From the NCBI GenBank assembly GCA_021774955.1, contig JAJFIN010000360.1, positions 1 through 13,900 on the forward strand: a DNA stretch of 13,900 nt. Reading direction: 5' to 3'. Made by a program: the position numbers and the translations under genes. The DNA comes from Alphaproteobacteria bacterium (GTDB lineage: Bacteria > Pseudomonadota > Alphaproteobacteria > M2410). Shown in pieces: positions 13,149 to 13,900 of the stretch. Under the pieces are notes generated by a model. It was not told where the DNA came from. It was given only the letters and a program-made list of their open reading frames with translations, and ran no database searches. Position 1 is the stretch's first letter. The number at the start of each line of letters is the position of its first letter.

Positions 13149-13757
13149 GTGTTGACAAGTCAGATCCTCAAAACAGCAGTATTTTCGCCAATTTCTGGGA
13201 ATATTCGGCTGCCTGCCCGGATCTTGATGACCGACACCCAAAAGCTACCAGACCCGCGCCCCGCAGCTCAAACCCTGCCCACGGGGTCAGCCATTATCCT
13301 CAGGCACTATGATGATCCGCATAGAGAACAATTAGCCAAGGAGCTGCGGGTAATAACCCGGACCAGGCGGTGCTATTTTCTCATCGCCGAGGATATCGGA
13401 TTGGCTTATCACCTACGCGCCGACGGGTGTCATTTTCCAGAGCGTGCTAGCCATCGCGCTGCCACAGCGAAGCAGAAAAACCCGTCATGGCTCGTTACTT
13501 GCGCCGCCCATACCCACACTGCCCTTGTTGCAGCCCATAGGGCAAAAGCAGATGCAGCCCTGCTCTCCCCCGTGTTTGCAACGTCCAGCCATCCGAGTAC
13601 CCACCCCCTCGGGCCGGTAAGAGCCGCGGCAATGGTCCAGGCCAGCCCGCTCCCGATCTATGCCTTGGGTGGCATGACCGAAGCGTGTTTTCACCGGGTA
13701 AAAATGGCTGGTTTCTGCGATTTTGCAGCAATTGATAGCCTAGCGCCAGACCCATAA
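13149..13757 (+). CDS. Divergent ThiE/TenI-fold protein (thiamine phosphate synthase-like)
   Basis: The 202-residue protein matches the ThiE TIM-barrel layout: RILMTDTQ (strand 1), GSAIILRHYDDP, RRCYFLIAEDIGLAYHLRADGCHFPE, TCAAHTHTALVAAHRAKADAALLSPVFATSSHP, and PIYALGGM (phosphate-binding loop). Thiamine phosphate synthase couples HMP-PP with the thiazole phosphate. However, several expected catalytic segments are altered: QLRxK is LRHY, the ND of the Mg site is AE, HLGQ is HFPE, and the TSK lysine position is SSH. This divergent type is familiar from alphaproteobacteria, and TMP synthase activity is doubtful. The start is uncertain: GTG at 13149 (or TTG at 13152) keeps all of strand 1, whereas ATG at 13227 would cut into it. 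Its TAA abuts the terminator of the convergent gene. Confidence 0.78.
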   Translation: MLTSQILKTAVFSPISGNIRLPARILMTDTQKLPDPRPAAQTLPTGSAIILRHYDDPHREQLAKELRVITRTRRCYFLIAEDIGLAYHLRADGCHFPERASHRAATAKQKNPSWLVTCAAHTHTALVAAHRAKADAALLSPVFATSSHPSTHPLGPVRAAAMVQASPLPIYALGGMTEACFHRVKMAGFCDFAAIDSLAPDP

Positions 13758-13781
13758 AAAAAGGAGCGTTGATCGCTCCTT
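13756..13781 (-). terminator. Intrinsic terminator of the minus-strand gene at the right edge
   Basis: GGAGCG (13763-13768), loop TTGAT, CGCTCC (13774-13779), extended by A-T pairs. On the minus strand the hairpin is followed by seven T residues (the A-run 13756-13762), so it terminates the beta-barrel gene 25 bp past its stop. On the plus strand no T-run follows. Confidence 0.85.
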
Positions 13782-13805
13782 GCTGTCTAACGATCCTACC
13801 GTAGT

Positions 13806-13900
13806 TTAAAACTTCAGAGCGCTTTCCAACACAAAGGATGAACTCTCAAGGTTCCAAATATCGTCCTGCTGATATTGATATCCAGCACCCAAGCGCAAGC
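13806..13900 (-). CDS. C-terminus of an outer-membrane beta-barrel protein (partial)
   Basis: The minus strand reads an open frame from the window edge to a TAA at 13808-13806. The last 30 residues include LRLGAGYQYQQDDIWNL, then SSFVLESALKF. Alternating polar and hydrophobic residues with a terminal Phe are the usual C-terminal beta-signal of outer-membrane barrels recognised by the BAM complex. It could be a porin or a small OmpA/OmpW-like barrel; too little is present to tell. A strong terminator follows the stop. Confidence 0.72.
   Translation of the reverse strand, partial: LRLGAGYQYQQDDIWNLESSSFVLESALKF

Overview
The window looks like chromosomal DNA of a free-living alphaproteobacterium, probably from or near the Rhodospirillales. 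This rests on recognisable protein families: an alphaproteobacterial two-part RibA, an FNR-type box before hemN, a divergent ThiE-like protein, a short YkuD protein, and moderate G+C content by eye. It is inference; no 16S or other marker is present. I see no phage, transposase, CRISPR array, tRNA or rRNA.

Layout. Bases 2-559 hold the end of an unrecognised helical protein, followed by exonuclease III (xth, 590-1393). Convergent to xth is hemN (anaerobic coproporphyrinogen dehydrogenase, 1640-2998, minus), with a near-consensus FNR/Anr/FixK-type box upstream. hemN is bracketed by two same-orientation copies of a ~167-bp repeat with terminal inverted repeats and internal hairpins (1431-1597 and 3143-3308). 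Next come a PaaI-type hotdog thioesterase (minus), a divergent proline iminopeptidase (plus), and a convergent MTA/SAH-deaminase-like amidohydrolase with an apparent signal peptide (minus), whose stop codon overlaps the iminopeptidase stop. A soluble globin-coupled chemoreceptor (6501-7847, plus) follows, ending in an intrinsic terminator.

The right half has a two-gene minus-strand operon, an OmpR-family response regulator followed by a metallo-beta-lactamase-fold hydrolase, with no histidine kinase in view. Divergent from it is ribA (GTP cyclohydrolase II), then an unrecognised protein carrying a 27-bp x3 tandem repeat, and a YkuD/L,D-transpeptidase-like protein. The PLP-homeostasis protein YggS/PLPBP (minus) lies divergent to a degenerate ThiE-like protein (plus). 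At the right edge is the C-terminus of an outer-membrane beta-barrel protein (minus) with its terminator.

Functional themes. Oxygen and heme recur: hemN under an FNR-like site, and a heme-binding globin chemoreceptor. Cofactor metabolism recurs on the right: flavin (ribA), PLP (yggS) and a thiamin-like fold. The strongest non-genic signal is the repeat pair around hemN. The two copies differ by a compensatory base-pair change in a hairpin stem, and one copy is flanked by an 18-bp direct repeat that duplicates the last codons of hemN.
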